Part shown: piece after piece, positions 6,584 to 13,230 of the stretch | How the letters are laid out: the number at the start of each line of letters is the position of its first letter | How positions within the stretch are numbered: position 1 is the stretch's first letter | Position numbers and translations under genes: made by a program | Notes under the pieces: generated by a model | What the model was told of the DNA's origin: nothing | Databases searched by the model: none | What the model saw: the letters and a program-made list of their open reading frames with translations, nothing else | NCBI GenBank assembly: GCA_934591725.1 | Contig: CAKTPR010000044.1 | Coordinates: forward strand, 1 to 17,246 | Direction of reading: 5' to 3' | DNA: 17,246 nt | DNA from: an uncultured Oscillospiraceae bacterium | GTDB lineage: Bacteria > Bacillota > Clostridia > Oscillospirales > Oscillospiraceae

Positions 6584-7720
6584 ATGAAAAAATGCGTGGT
6601 TGTGTCCGACTCGTTCAAGGGAACCGTTTCGAGCCGTGAGATATGCGCCATCGCTCAGCGGGTGATACCGCGGCACTTCCCCGCCTGTGAGGTCGTCTGC
6701 ATCCCAGTGGCCGACGGCGGCGAGGGCACGGTGGACTGCTTCATTCAGGCCATGGGCGCGCAGCGCGATGAGGTCACGGTCACGAACGCGCTGGGCGAAA
6801 AGTCCGCCGCCGCATACGCGCGTCTCGACGAGCTTGCAATAATAGAGATGGCCGCCGCGGCAGGTCTGCCGCAGGTCGGAGCTCGCCGCTGCCCCGGCAC
6901 TGCGACGACCTATGGCGTCGGCGAGCTTATCGCTCACGCTGTGGGCTCCGGCTGCAAAAGGATACTCCTCGGTCTCGGCGGCAGCGCCACGAATGACGGC
7001 GGCTGCGGCTGCGCTGCGGCGCTCGGTGTCGGCTTTCTTGACGCGGACGGGCAGAGCTTCGTCCCCGTCGGCGATACGCTCGGACGCATAGCGCGCATCG
7101 ATACCGCCAGAGCCGAAGAGCTTCTTCACGGCGTGGAGCTTACGATCATGTGCGACGTCACGAACCCGCTTTACGGCCCGGCCGGCGCGGCATACGTTTT
7201 CGCTCCGCAGAAGGGCGCGGACGCAGAAAAGGTGAAGAGACTTGACGCGGGACTGCGGCACTTTGGAGATGTGATACGCTCTCAGCTCGGTATCGATGTA
7301 AGCATGATGCCCGGCGCTGGCGCGGCGGGCGGCATGGGCGCGGGCTGCGCCGCGCTGCTCGGCGGGACGATACAGTCCGGTATCGACGCGGTGCTCGATG
7401 TCACGGGCTTTGACCGGCAGCTTGAGGGAGCTGACCTCGTCATCACCGGTGAGGGGCGCATAGACTCCCAGAGTGCGGACGGCAAGGTCATCTCCGGCGT
7501 CGCACGGCGCACCAGAGCAAAGGGCATACCGCTCATTGCCATCGCCGGGGGAATTGCGGATTCCGCCGTGGCAGTATACGACATCGGCGTGAGCGCCATG
7601 TTCTCTACGGACAGGGCGGCACTCCCGGTCGATATGCTGGGTGCGCGAAGCCCCGGCGATTATGAGGCGACGCTCAACGATGTCATGAGCCTTATTGCCA
7701 TCGCGGAGCGCTTTGCCTGA
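6584..7720 (+). CDS. glxK: Glycerate kinase, GlxK/GarK (type I) family
   Basis: A 378-residue protein, the family's normal length. AGGAG at 6573-6577 lies inside the end of the dehydrogenase gene. Motifs seen in order are VVVSDSFKGTVSS at the N-terminus, IPVADGGEGT, ATTYGVGELI, LLGLGGSATNDGG (ligand-binding Gly-rich region), AAGGMGAG and LVITGEGRIDSQS. These are diagnostic of the GlxK family, which phosphorylates D-glycerate; most type I members yield 2-phosphoglycerate, which feeds lower glycolysis. Together with the dehydrogenase one base upstream it forms a hydroxypyruvate to D-glycerate to phosphoglycerate route, as in serine or glycerate use. A strong terminator follows at 7832-7866. Confidence 0.95.
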   Translation: MKKCVVVSDSFKGTVSSREICAIAQRVIPRHFPACEVVCIPVADGGEGTVDCFIQAMGAQRDEVTVTNALGEKSAAAYARLDELAIIEMAAAAGLPQVGARRCPGTATTYGVGELIAHAVGSGCKRILLGLGGSATNDGGCGCAAALGVGFLDADGQSFVPVGDTLGRIARIDTARAEELLHGVELTIMCDVTNPLYGPAGAAYVFAPQKGADAEKVKRLDAGLRHFGDVIRSQLGIDVSMMPGAGAAGGMGAGCAALLGGTIQSGIDAVLDVTGFDRQLEGADLVITGEGRIDSQSADGKVISGVARRTRAKGIPLIAIAGGIADSAVAVYDIGVSAMFSTDRAALPVDMLGARSPGDYEATLNDVMSLIAIAERFA

Positions 7721-7736
7721 CATGTTTTACTTTTAC

Positions 7737-7769
7737 GAAACATCTTACCGCTTAAACCTGAAACATCTT
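7737..7769 (+). repeat. Direct repeat GAAACATCTT
   Basis: GAAACATCTT occurs at 7737-7746 and again at 7760-7769, 23 bp apart, about two helical turns. The second copy overlaps a possible -35 box. It may be a regulator site. Confidence 0.4.
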
Positions 7770-7785
7770 TCTGCTATATTATACT
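7758..7785 (+). promoter_or_regulatory. Possible promoter inside the gap after glycerate kinase
   Basis: CTGAAA (7758-7763) and TATACT (7780-7785) are 16 bp apart. Only a terminator (7832-7866) lies downstream before the next promoter, so the product would be a non-coding RNA of about 70 nt. This rests on consensus match only. Confidence 0.3.
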
Positions 7786-7831
7786 TGCAAGTGCAGAGCG
7801 ATCTTTTTTCATTTTTGTTCTCTTTATAAAC

Positions 7832-7866
7832 AGCGCCCCACAGTCTGTGGGGCGCTCGTTTTTTTT
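7832..7866 (+). terminator. Terminator after the glycerate kinase gene
   Basis: An 11-bp perfect stem (AGCGCCCCACA at 7832-7842 with TGTGGGGCGCT at 7846-7856) has a 3-nt loop and is followed by eight T (7859-7866). It is the clearest one-directional terminator in the window. Confidence 0.93.
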
Positions 7867-7885
7867 GCCTGTAAAAGATTTCGTA

Positions 7886-7914
7886 TTGACTGAATACGCA
7901 TCTGAGGATATACT
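7886..7914 (+). promoter_or_regulatory. Promoter of the beta-lactamase-like/NlpC-kinase operon
   Basis: TTGACT (7886-7891) and TATACT (7909-7914) are separated by exactly 17 bp, a close sigma-A consensus. The start codon is 30 bp downstream of the -10 box. TTGACT recurs inverted as AGTCAA at 7917-7922, flanking the -10 box. Confidence 0.8.
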
Positions 7915-7944
7915 TTAGTCAACACGTAAAAAGGAACACAATAT

Positions 7945-9270
7945 ATGCTGAATATAAAGAAATTTGTCATCGGCTTCCTTGCGGCACTGTGCCTGATATC
8001 GGCATTTCCGTCTGCCGCGCTTGCCTCCCCGGCGGAGGACGACGGGAGCTGGGACAAGATCATCGCGGACTTTCTCGACAAATATGAAGACCGCAACAAG
8101 TCCTGCTCGATAACCCTCGGCTACCGCAACCTTGTCACCGGCGAGGAGCACTTTTACAAGGGCGGGGAGTATATGGTGGCATGCAGTATGTATAAGGTGC
8201 CGCTGAATATGTATTTCACCGAGAAGGTATATAACGGTGAAATGGACTGGGACACGGAGATCGGCGGCGTGAAGTATTCCGATATCCTTGAGGGCAGCAT
8301 CGTCCGCTCCAGCAACGGCAAGTCGGAGCTGCTCATCAACGAGATCGGCACTTACAACGATTACCGCCGCGCGATATGCCAGTACATGGGCGAGGATCCC
8401 GACACGGTCGATGCGAAATATTATGAGAACAACTTCTTCACCGCCGAGCAGATGATCTTCTGCCTGCGCACGCTGTACGAAAATCAGGAGCGGTTCCCCG
8501 GACTTATCGACCGTATGCTTGAAGCGGAGCCGGAGCGCTTTTTCAATTACCATGAGCAGAAATATGCCGTCGCCCACAAGTACGGCTACCTGTCTGATCC
8601 GAGCTACGGCAAGCGGTACCAGAACGACTGCGCTGTCGTCTATACCGATGAGCCTATCGCCATCGTCATGTTTACCGACAACTCGCCCGACAGCGACAAT
8701 GCCCTCGCGGATTACTGCACGCTGATGGCGGACTACGCCCAGAGCCACCTCAAGTCCGCGGCATCCGCGTCCCCGAAGCCCACGGCCGCGCCCTCCGCCT
8801 CACCGGCGGCCGGGGCAAGTCCGGCACCGTCTTCCGAAGTCCCGTCCTCGCCGACGCCCACTCCCGTGCCGACGAAAAGCCCGACCTACGCAATGGGCAA
8901 AAAGGTGGCGGAGTTCGCGCTGCAATATGTCGGTTATAACTACCTCTACGGCGGCAAGGAGCCCGACACAGGCTTTGACTGCTCCGGGCTCGTGTACTAC
9001 ACCTACGGCAGCTTCGGCTACCGGCTCGACCGTACCGCCGCGGCTCAGGCCAAGAACGGCGAGCACGTCGAGCCTGACGCCCTCGAGCCGGGCGATATTC
9101 TGTGCTTTTATAACGGCGGCTCATGGATCGGCCACGTCGGGATATACATCGGAGACGGCGAATATGTCCATGCACAGAACGAGGCCACGGGCGTGATCGT
9201 CTCCGCCCTGAGCGACGTCAGCTGCAAAATAGAGGCGCGCAGGATACTGATCCCCGGCGCGGAATTATAA
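7945..9270 (+). CDS. Secreted fusion: class A beta-lactamase-fold serine hydrolase plus NlpC/P60 peptidase
   Basis: A 441-residue protein. ATG 7945 has AAGGA at 7931-7935. Residues 1-27 form a Sec signal peptide ending near ALASPA. Residues about 35-270 resemble the class A beta-lactamase/DD-peptidase fold: Ser81-x-x-Lys84 (ACSMYKVPL), Ser122-Ser123-Asn124 in the SDN position, and Lys212-Tyr213-Gly214 in place of the KTG box, followed by a beta strand AIVMFTDNS. A Ser/Pro/Ala/Thr-rich linker spans about 272-313. Residues about 318-441 are NlpC/P60 with Cys346 (FDCSGLVYYTYG), His397 (WIGHVGIYIGDG) and a third polar residue, His409. NlpC/P60 domains cut peptide stems of peptidoglycan. The N-terminal domain could be a DD-peptidase, a lactamase or a binding domain. 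The kinase gene follows after 50 nt with no terminator. Confidence 0.88.
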   Translation: MLNIKKFVIGFLAALCLISAFPSAALASPAEDDGSWDKIIADFLDKYEDRNKSCSITLGYRNLVTGEEHFYKGGEYMVACSMYKVPLNMYFTEKVYNGEMDWDTEIGGVKYSDILEGSIVRSSNGKSELLINEIGTYNDYRRAICQYMGEDPDTVDAKYYENNFFTAEQMIFCLRTLYENQERFPGLIDRMLEAEPERFFNYHEQKYAVAHKYGYLSDPSYGKRYQNDCAVVYTDEPIAIVMFTDNSPDSDNALADYCTLMADYAQSHLKSAASASPKPTAAPSASPAAGASPAPSSEVPSSPTPTPVPTKSPTYAMGKKVAEFALQYVGYNYLYGGKEPDTGFDCSGLVYYTYGSFGYRLDRTAAAQAKNGEHVEPDALEPGDILCFYNGGSWIGHVGIYIGDGEYVHAQNEATGVIVSALSDVSCKIEARRILIPGAEL

Positions 9271-9283
9271 GCACGGCAGATAA

Positions 9284-9303
9284 AAAGTGCGTCTGCGCAC
9301 TTT
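9284..9303 (+). other. Intergenic mRNA hairpin before the kinase gene
   Basis: AAAGTGCG (9284-9291) pairs with CGCACTTT (9296-9303) around a TCTG loop. No T run follows, so it is not a normal terminator. It ends 4 nt before the AGGAGA ribosome binding site of the kinase and may influence mRNA stability or translation. Confidence 0.55.
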
Positions 9304-9320
9304 CGAGAGGAGATAAACAC

Positions 9321-10949
9321 ATGGGGAACCTATATCCGGTATGGCCGGGCTGGGAGACCGTGCGCATTATAGGGCGCGGCGGCTATGGCGCGGTATATGA
9401 GATCGCGCGCTGCGACTGCAACGGCGAAATAGAAAGAGCCGCAATGAAGGTCATTTCCATCCCGCAGAATCCCGGAGTCATCGAGACGATGTATTCCGAG
9501 GGCTATGACACCGAGAGCATCACCCGTACTCTTGAAAAGTACTCCAACGACATCGTCTCCGAGTATTCGCTCATGCGCAAGCTGAACGGGACAGCCAATG
9601 TCGTCAGCTGCGACGATTACCGGAAGGTGCGCCATGCCGACGGCCTCGGCTGGGATATCTTCATCCGCATGGAGCTGCTGACGCCGCTCACGAAGGCTCT
9701 GCCGGAACATGTAAGCGAGGAGACCGTAGTAAAGATCGCACTCGATCTCACCTCCGCGCTCGAACTGTGCAGCCGCTTCAGCATTGTCCACAGGGACATA
9801 AAGCCGCAGAACATTTTCGTCTCCGATCTCGGCGATTATAAGCTCGGCGACTTCGGCATCGCAAAGACGATGGAGCGCACCATGAACGGGACGATGATCG
9901 GCACTTACAACTATATGGCTCCCGAGGTTTTCAGCAGCCGTCCATACGGCAGCACGGCGGATATATATTCTCTGGGACTGGTGCTGTATTGGCTGCTCAA
10001 CGAGCGGCGCCTGCCGTTTCTCCCGCTGCCGCCGGCAGCGCTCAGTGCCGAAGAGGATGAACAGGCGCGTATCTGCAGGCTCCGCGGCGATAGGATACCC
10101 GCGCCCAAAAACGGCAGTGCGCCTCTCAGGCGCATAGTCCTGAAGGCCTGTGAATTCAAGCCCGAAAATCGCTACCAGTCTGCCGCCGAAATGCACAAGG
10201 ATCTGCTGCACTTCCGAATTGACGTCCCGCCCAAGCCGATTCCCTGGCCTATAAAAAACAGCCGGGCGATAATCGCCGCGGCAGGAGTTACGGCGATCGT
10301 CGCCCTTGTAGTGCTCATAAAGGCGTGTACCGCCCTCGCTCCGGACTCGAAAGACAGCTCCGATCCCGTCCGCACAGCTTCTCCCGCCCCGATCCAGGCA
10401 CCGCTTCAGGCCTCATCTCCGACGCCGGTCTTCACCGCTGCGCCCACAGCGGCTCCTACGACCGTGCCGACCACGATCCCTACTCCTGTACCCACAGCTG
10501 TCCGCTCTTCAAAATATGACTTCCTGAGCATCCTGCCGGAGGAGCCAAGCTCCGAATACGGCAAGGCGCTGCGGAGCAGTCTGGAATCCGGGCGGGACGA
10601 GCTGACAGATGCGCAGAAGACCAAGATAGTCGGCAACACCTATAACGATCGGAAAGCGCCCTCCGGCAAATACAGAGACGGATTTTTCGGCTGGACGCTC
10701 AAAGCCTATGAGAACAGCACCGGCCGCAAGATCAGCTTTTACTCGGCTGATAACGTGATCTACTTTGCCATTGTCTATGACTCCACCGACGTTCCGCTTG
10801 TCAAGCTCCACTATTGGGGAGATCAGATAGTCGGCTACCGGGATTACAGGTCTGACAAAGAGCTGCGCTATACCGACGGCTATGATTACGACGCCATCTG
10901 CGACGAGTTCGACGTCGTATTTGACATAGGCATGGGTACGAGCGACTGA
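9321..10949 (+). CDS. Transmembrane Hanks-type Ser/Thr protein kinase with unrecognised extracellular domain
   Basis: A 542-residue protein. ATG 9321 follows AGGAGA (9308-9313); the frame is open further upstream but overlaps the previous gene. The kinase domain covers about 12-295: Gly-rich loop GRGGYGAVYE (18-27), Lys43, helix-C Glu81, catalytic loop HRDIKPQN (157-164, Asp159), DFG (177-179) and APE (200-202), with several Thr in the activation loop. All catalytic residues are present. One membrane segment lies at about 315-338. Outside are a Pro/Thr/Ala-rich stalk (about 345-395) and a ~145-residue domain rich in Tyr and Asp. There are no PASTA repeats, unlike PrkC/PknB. The upstream gene encodes a secreted wall enzyme in the same operon, so a cell-wall-linked signal is plausible. 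No partner phosphatase gene lies in the window. Confidence 0.92.
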   Translation: MGNLYPVWPGWETVRIIGRGGYGAVYEIARCDCNGEIERAAMKVISIPQNPGVIETMYSEGYDTESITRTLEKYSNDIVSEYSLMRKLNGTANVVSCDDYRKVRHADGLGWDIFIRMELLTPLTKALPEHVSEETVVKIALDLTSALELCSRFSIVHRDIKPQNIFVSDLGDYKLGDFGIAKTMERTMNGTMIGTYNYMAPEVFSSRPYGSTADIYSLGLVLYWLLNERRLPFLPLPPAALSAEEDEQARICRLRGDRIPAPKNGSAPLRRIVLKACEFKPENRYQSAAEMHKDLLHFRIDVPPKPIPWPIKNSRAIIAAAGVTAIVALVVLIKACTALAPDSKDSSDPVRTASPAPIQAPLQASSPTPVFTAAPTAAPTTVPTTIPTPVPTAVRSSKYDFLSILPEEPSSEYGKALRSSLESGRDELTDAQKTKIVGNTYNDRKAPSGKYRDGFFGWTLKAYENSTGRKISFYSADNVIYFAIVYDSTDVPLVKLHYWGDQIVGYRDYRSDKELRYTDGYDYDAICDEFDVVFDIGMGTSD

Positions 10950-10983
10950 GCCCCGGCGATCATAAAAGAATACAATGACAAGT

Positions 10984-11013
10984 AAAAGCGGCGGTCAATT
11001 GACCGCCGCTTTT
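10984..11013. terminator. Perfect bidirectional terminator between kinase and LysR genes
   Basis: A 30-base perfect palindrome: AAAAGCGGCGGTCAA (10984-10998) and TTGACCGCCGCTTTT (10999-11013). The A/T ends supply the U run on both strands. It lies between two convergent genes and can serve both. Confidence 0.9.
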
Positions 11014-11045
11014 AGGCACCTCTCATTATATAGATGCAGTGTCCG

Positions 11046-11909
11046 CTACAGCTCTTTGAGGGATCCGCACAGATCTTCGACAAGATATTTGGTATATTCA
11101 TGCCGTGGTTCGAGCGTGAGCAGATATATAGTTCTGTCAGGCGGGGCGTTGTTCAGTTCATAGTATTTCAGCCCACTGTCATGAGACAGCGAGCGCGCCG
11201 CCGAAATGGGAACGATCGACCACATATCCGTTGAACTGAGTATCTGCTCCACAAGGCGGAAATTATCCGAGGTGACCCGGTATCTCGGTGAGCCGAACCA
11301 GTATTCATGCCACAGCTTATATTCAAGGCTCCACAGCATGAAGGCACATTTGTCTATCGGCAGCTGTTTCGGCTCAATGATCCCGCTGTATCCGCAGCTT
11401 TCATTGCACAGAAGCACCATCTTTTCCTGCGCCACAGGGATGGCCGAAACCTTGCTGGAGGATATCGTCCGTGAAACAAAGATCGCGTCTATGGAATTTG
11501 TCGCAACGGCTTCATAGCACTCCCCGTAGTGCAGGGAAAACAGATACATATCTGCCGGCAGACCGCGCGAGACAAACCGGGAATAGACCTTTGGCATGAC
11601 ATAGGTGCTGAGCGTCTGTGTTGCGGCGACTCTGAATTTCCGTCTGACGGGCTCCGCACCCAGCTCCATGGTTTCATCGCGCAGCCGTATCCATTTCTCC
11701 GCGAGAGGAAGGAATCTTTGCCCGGCTTCGGTAAGCTCTATGCGGCGCTGTCCCTTTCCGCGCAGGAAAAGCGAAGTGCCGAGGGAATCTTCCAGCATCT
11801 GTATCCTGTGACTCAGAGACGGCTGGGTAAGGTGGAGGCTGTTTGCAGCCTCCGTGATCGAGCCAAACCGGATAACGGCAAGAAACGCTTCAACTTCATG
11901 CAGCTGCAT
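11046..11909 (-). CDS. LysR-family transcriptional regulator
   Basis: A 287-residue protein, normal LysR length. ATG 11909 is chosen because GAGGGTG (11922-11916) lies 6 nt upstream; an in-frame GTG at 11918 would overlap this site. The N-terminal winged helix-turn-helix is at about 1-60 (MQLHEVEAFLAVIRFGSITE, then AANSLHLTQPSLSHRIQMLE), with the linker ELTEAGQRFLPLAE. The rest is the two-lobed ligand-binding domain. It is divergent from the TRAP transporter operon, the usual layout for a LysR activator of a neighbouring catabolic operon. Its promoter overlaps that of the operon, so autoregulation is likely. The co-inducer is unknown; the transported acid or its product is the obvious guess. 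Confidence 0.92.
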   Translation of the reverse strand: MQLHEVEAFLAVIRFGSITEAANSLHLTQPSLSHRIQMLEDSLGTSLFLRGKGQRRIELTEAGQRFLPLAEKWIRLRDETMELGAEPVRRKFRVAATQTLSTYVMPKVYSRFVSRGLPADMYLFSLHYGECYEAVATNSIDAIFVSRTISSSKVSAIPVAQEKMVLLCNESCGYSGIIEPKQLPIDKCAFMLWSLEYKLWHEYWFGSPRYRVTSDNFRLVEQILSSTDMWSIVPISAARSLSHDSGLKYYELNNAPPDRTIYLLTLEPRHEYTKYLVEDLCGSLKEL

Positions 11910-11946
11910 CAATAGCACCCTCGTTTCAAATATAGATCGTGTATAT

Positions 11947-11975
11947 ATTATACGGGATATTTTTCAATTTTACAA
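11947..11975 (-). promoter_or_regulatory. LysR gene promoter
   Basis: On the minus strand TTGTAA (11975-11970) and a perfect TATAAT (11952-11947) are 17 bp apart. The -35 box overlaps the -35 box of the opposite promoter by five bases. Confidence 0.65.
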
Positions 11976-11997
11976 TGGGCTCTTTTGTATATATAAT
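11969..11997 (+). promoter_or_regulatory. TRAP operon promoter
   Basis: TTTACA (11969-11974) and a perfect TATAAT (11992-11997) are 17 bp apart. The operon's first start codon is 60 bp downstream of the -10 box. The -35 is shared with the divergent LysR promoter. Confidence 0.75.
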
Positions 11998-12057
11998 CAA
12001 ACACATACAGCGGATAAATGTTCCGCACGACAAAAACAACTTATAAAGGAGAAAAAC

Positions 12058-13143
12058 ATGAAAAAGACGTTGTCAATGATTCTTGCGTTGTGCATAGCGC
12101 TTGCACTGCTGTCCGGCTGCGGCACTCAACTGACTGCCAGCCAGCCGACGGAAGCACCTTCTGCGGCCGACCCCGCCGGCGCACCTGCCGCCGCGGACAC
12201 TGGCTATGATGTGTCTGCTTTGGAGCCGATCACCTTCAAATTCGCATATGGCACAAGCTCGGAGCTGACCGACAAGGCGCATGAGATGGCGGCTGACCGC
12301 ATCGAAGAGCTGTCCAACGGCAAGATCACCGTGGAGCGTTATCTTCAGGGACAGCTCTACACCGCCGACGCCGACGGCGCTATCATGGTGTCCGACGGTA
12401 CCTGCCAGATGATAATCATGGGCGACATGATGGCGCTTAACGCAGCACCCGAAATATGCGGCTGGACCCAGGTTCCGTTCATTTTTGACAGCCCTGAGCA
12501 GTGCACAGCATTCTGGCAGCAGGTTGGCGCCGCCGTCAACGAAAAGCTGTCCGAAGTGTACGGAGTCAGGGCACTGTGGGATTCCATCGAGCTGCGCGGC
12601 CCACGCGTGATCTGCGCAAACAAACCCATGCTCTGCGCCGATGATTTCAAGGGTACCAAGTTCAGGCTCCCTTCCACCGCCGCAACAGTCGCCGCGTTTG
12701 AAGCAATGGGCGTCAGCGCGCTCACGTCGTCATGGTCGGAGGTCTATCAGGTCATGCAGACCGGCATTGCGGAGGCCGTCGAATCCCCGCTGTCCAATTT
12801 CAAATCCATCTCCATCTATGAAGTGTGCAAGTACTGTATGCAGACCAACCATACCTATGCTTTCAGAGCGGCGCATGTAAATGAAGCGTGGTGGGACGGG
12901 CTTGCTCCGGTCTATCAGGATATCATCAAGCAGGCATTATCTGAGGCCTTCACATGGTACACCGAGCAGGAGCTGAGCGGCGATGACGCTATACTTGAGC
13001 TGTTTGCCGAGAACGGCATGACCGTTTACCGCCGCGACGAGATCGACATTGACAGCATCAAGTCTGTGGCAACCGAAGCAATAATCGAAAAATATAAAGA
13101 CTCCTGGGACATGAGCTACTATGAGCTCATTCAGAACCTTTGA
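12058..13143 (+). CDS. dctP: TRAP transporter substrate-binding lipoprotein (DctP family)
   Basis: A 361-residue protein. ATG 12058 follows AAAGGAG (12046-12052); the frame is open further upstream but into the promoter. Residues 1-21 are a lipoprotein signal with lipobox LSGC (Cys21), followed by a low-complexity Ala/Pro/Thr linker (about 25-50). The mature part has the DctP pattern: ITFKFAYGTSSELTDKAHEMAA at the start (split as FKFAYGTSS and DKAHEMAADRIEELSNGKI), and DDFKGTKFRLPS with Arg203, the conserved residue that binds the ligand carboxylate in this family. Such proteins capture organic acids outside the membrane and deliver them to the DctQM permease. The substrate is not fixed by sequence; the UxuA-like enzyme downstream suggests a sugar acid. 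Confidence 0.94.
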   Translation: MKKTLSMILALCIALALLSGCGTQLTASQPTEAPSAADPAGAPAAADTGYDVSALEPITFKFAYGTSSELTDKAHEMAADRIEELSNGKITVERYLQGQLYTADADGAIMVSDGTCQMIIMGDMMALNAAPEICGWTQVPFIFDSPEQCTAFWQQVGAAVNEKLSEVYGVRALWDSIELRGPRVICANKPMLCADDFKGTKFRLPSTAATVAAFEAMGVSALTSSWSEVYQVMQTGIAEAVESPLSNFKSISIYEVCKYCMQTNHTYAFRAAHVNEAWWDGLAPVYQDIIKQALSEAFTWYTEQELSGDDAILELFAENGMTVYRRDEIDIDSIKSVATEAIIEKYKDSWDMSYYELIQNL

Positions 13144-13168
13144 GATCAGACCGTTATCGATCGTTTTC

Positions 13169-13209
13169 TGCGTTCGTACCGGCAGGGGTGCCCTGCCGAT
13201 GCGGACGCA
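13169..13209 (+). other. Long mRNA hairpin between dctP and dctQ
   Basis: CGGCAGGG (13180-13187) pairs perfectly with CCCTGCCG (13191-13198) around a GTG loop. The stem continues outward to 13169/13209 with one C-A mismatch and two G-U pairs, about 18 base pairs in all. No T run follows, so it is not an intrinsic terminator. It ends 8 nt before the dctQ ribosome binding site. Such hairpins often stabilise the upstream binding-protein mRNA. Confidence 0.7.
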
Positions 13210-13230
13210 CAGAGAGAAAGGGGAGAATCT

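Noticed and set aside
5722..6651. A 309-residue open frame on the minus strand opposite the dehydrogenase
   Set aside because: It overlaps two well-supported plus-strand genes and shows no family motif.
6560..7723. A 387-residue open frame on the minus strand opposite glycerate kinase
   Set aside because: It mirrors a clear GlxK gene, has no ribosome binding site or recognisable domain, and its composition (rich in Arg, Ala, Val) is typical of the opposite strand of a GC-rich gene.
7915..8748. A 277-residue open frame on the minus strand opposite the beta-lactamase-like domain
   Set aside because: It runs across the promoter of the real gene and lacks any motif.
9123..9320. N-terminal extension of the kinase frame
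   Set aside because: It overlaps the NlpC/P60 coding region; the AGGAGA site and the start of kinase homology support ATG 9321.
9330..10211. A 293-residue open frame on the minus strand opposite the kinase
   Set aside because: It is a shadow of the kinase coding sequence; no start signal or domain is seen.
11854..12057. N-terminal extension of the DctP frame
   Set aside because: It would cover the promoter and ribosome binding site and displace the lipoprotein signal from the N-terminus.
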